A stretch of 52,063 nt of DNA from SZUA-146 sp963922815 (GTDB taxonomy: Bacteria; Pseudomonadota; Gammaproteobacteria; Steroidobacterales; SZUA-146). The notes beneath the pieces are model-generated. The model saw only the letters and a program-made list of their open reading frames with translations. It ran no database searches and was not told the origin of the DNA. A program made the translations under genes and the position numbers. Shown piece after piece: positions 51,195 through 52,063 of this stretch. Position 1 is the first letter of the stretch, and each line of letters starts with the position of its first letter. The stretch covers positions 1 through 52,063 of the forward strand of contig CAWUKD010000007.1 of NCBI GenBank assembly GCA_963922815.1. The letters run 5' to 3'.

Positions 51195-51548
51195 GTGAGC
51201 GATCAAAACCAATCCAGCCAGACCCTGGCCGCCCCTTTCCATACCACCGACGCCGATTTCGAAGCGGACGTCCTGAAGTCAGATATTCCCGTTCTGGTCG
51301 ACTTCTGGGCTGAATGGTGTGGTCCATGCAAAATGATAGCGCCAGTTCTGGACGACGTGGCCAGCGAATACGCTGGCAAGGTAAAAATCGCCAAGATCAA
51401 TATTGACGATCATCCGCAAATCGCCGGCAAGTTTGCGGTGCGCAGTATTCCGACGCTGATGCTGTTCAAAAACGGTCAGGTCGAGTCTCAGAACGTCGGT
51501 GTAATTTCCAAAGGCAAGCTGATTGCGACACTGGAAAATTCATTATGA
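51195..51548 (+). CDS. trxA: thioredoxin TrxA
   Basis: 117 residues. Active site W41-C42-G-P-C45 in VDFWAEWCGPCKM, the cis-proline in RSIPTLMLFKNG, and the usual C-terminus. A 12-residue Ser/Gln-rich extension before the fold makes it slightly longer than E. coli Trx (109). GTG start with GGAGGA eight bases upstream. It reduces disulfides in the cytoplasm with thioredoxin reductase. Its stop overlaps the start of rho (ATGA), so the two genes are translationally coupled. Confidence 0.97.
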   Translation: MSDQNQSSQTLAAPFHTTDADFEADVLKSDIPVLVDFWAEWCGPCKMIAPVLDDVASEYAGKVKIAKINIDDHPQIAGKFAVRSIPTLMLFKNGQVESQNVGVISKGKLIATLENSL

Positions 51549-52063
51549 GAGGCTATTTAGGCAGTTCTGCGCGAGGCGCTGGAAAAGGTTCAGAGGGCGG
51601 TGGCCCGAAGAAAAACCCTCGTGGACGCAACGACAAGCGCCCGCAGGGCGGTAACAAGACCCGGCGCAAGCGCAGGCCGAAGCATGAAAATTTCGACGAT
51701 GAAGATCTGGGTACCGTAGGAGAAGAGGAACTGGCGCTTAGCGAAAGCGCGATGAAACTCTCCGATCTCAAAATCAAGCCCATCGCCGAACTGGTCGACA
51801 TGGCCAACGAGATGGAGCTGGAAGGCACCGCTCGACTGCGTCGTCAGGACATTATTTTTGGCATTCTCAAAGCTCAGGCCGCCAAAGGTGAAGACATCTG
51901 GGGCGACGGGGTACTCGAGATTCTGCAGGACGGCTTCGGCTTCCTGCGCTCTGCGAACAGTTCTTACCTGGCAGGTCCCGATGACATTTATGTGTCGCCG
52001 AGCCAGATTCGCCGCTTCAGTTTGCGGAACGCGGAAACGATAAACGGTTTCGTCGGGAAGCCA
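51545..52063 (+). CDS. rho: transcription termination factor Rho, C-terminus outside window
   Basis: Starts at ATG 51545, whose TGA overlaps the trxA stop, and stays open to the window edge (173 codons). The standard Rho N-terminus begins at about residue 70 (MKLSDLKIKPIAELVDMANEM) and goes on into the RNA-binding domain with RRQDIIFGILKAQAAKGEDIWGDGVLEILQDGFGFLRSANSSYLAGPDDIYVSPSQIRRF, as in E. coli. Before it lies a 69-residue extension: Gly/Ser-rich, then strongly basic (KTRRKRRPKHEN), then acidic (DDEDLGTVGEEE). ATG 51752 could start a canonical-length Rho, but it has no ribosome site. The ATPase part lies beyond the window. Confidence 0.93.
   Translation, partial: MRGYLGSSARGAGKGSEGGGPKKNPRGRNDKRPQGGNKTRRKRRPKHENFDDEDLGTVGEEELALSESAMKLSDLKIKPIAELVDMANEMELEGTARLRRQDIIFGILKAQAAKGEDIWGDGVLEILQDGFGFLRSANSSYLAGPDDIYVSPSQIRRFSLRNAETINGFVGKP

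Noticed and set aside
1..52063. CRISPR arrays, insertion sequences, rRNA and tRNA genes
   Set aside because: None recognised when reading both strands; no spaced direct repeats or transposase-like proteins.

Overview
The window looks like chromosome of a free-living, probably marine, gammaproteobacterium. No database search was possible, so this rests on recognising families. The evidence is a Crp/Vfr-type regulator, type II citrate synthase, PlsB, PntAB, PpnN, ZapG, YrfG, CysQ, RhlB, a trxA-rho pair, and a fatty acyl reductase that closely resembles the Marinobacter wax-ester enzyme. I found no rRNA, tRNA, CRISPR array, insertion sequence or integrase. Base composition looks even and moderately GC-rich, except for a few AT-richer intergenic stretches. 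Both ends cut genes: an OmpA-like protein on the left (minus strand) and rho on the right (plus strand).

Layout. 1-11 kb: an OmpA-type outer-membrane protein with calcium-binding thrombospondin type 3 repeats, a DUF1853 protein, a DUF819 membrane protein, a sorbosone-dehydrogenase-like lipoprotein, a stand-alone FHA protein, two lipoprotein zinc peptidases (M13 and M1) side by side, and a DUF3187 envelope protein. 11-21 kb: crp, gltA, a small TPR-like protein with CRP-like operators in front of it, a nucleotide salvage and repair group (ppnN, a DEDDh exonuclease, cdd, an AlkA-type glycosylase), a serine hydrolase, zapG and a D-cysteine desulfhydrase-like enzyme. 21-32 kb is the most unusual part: a 1097-residue secreted metalloprotease, a gap with two terminators in series, the fatty acyl reductase, a second small TPR-like protein, and an orphan contractile-tail sheath protein tightly followed by an alkyltransferase-like protein and a tandem DsbA/HCCA-isomerase-like protein. 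32-39 kb: a lipid-flavoured operon of an SDR, two membrane GTPases and plsB, then a 57-residue coiled-coil protein. 39-52 kb: mostly housekeeping genes (trhO, pntAB, a diguanylate cyclase, an AhpD-like protein, a phosphatase, cysQ, yrfG, rhlB, trxA, rho).

How the genes fit together. The secreted and lipoprotein proteases suggest protein scavenging. PpnN, Cdd and YrfG suggest nucleotide salvage. The acyl reductase, the SDR and PlsB suggest handling of fatty alcohols or wax esters alongside phospholipids. The strongest candidates for something undescribed are: (i) the sheath gene with no tube, baseplate or ATPase gene near it; (ii) the SDR-GTPase-GTPase-plsB operon; (iii) a pair of paralogous mini-TPR proteins, one of them behind two CRP-like sites and a hairpin over its ribosome binding site; (iv) a possible small RNA or attenuator in front of the acyl reductase.
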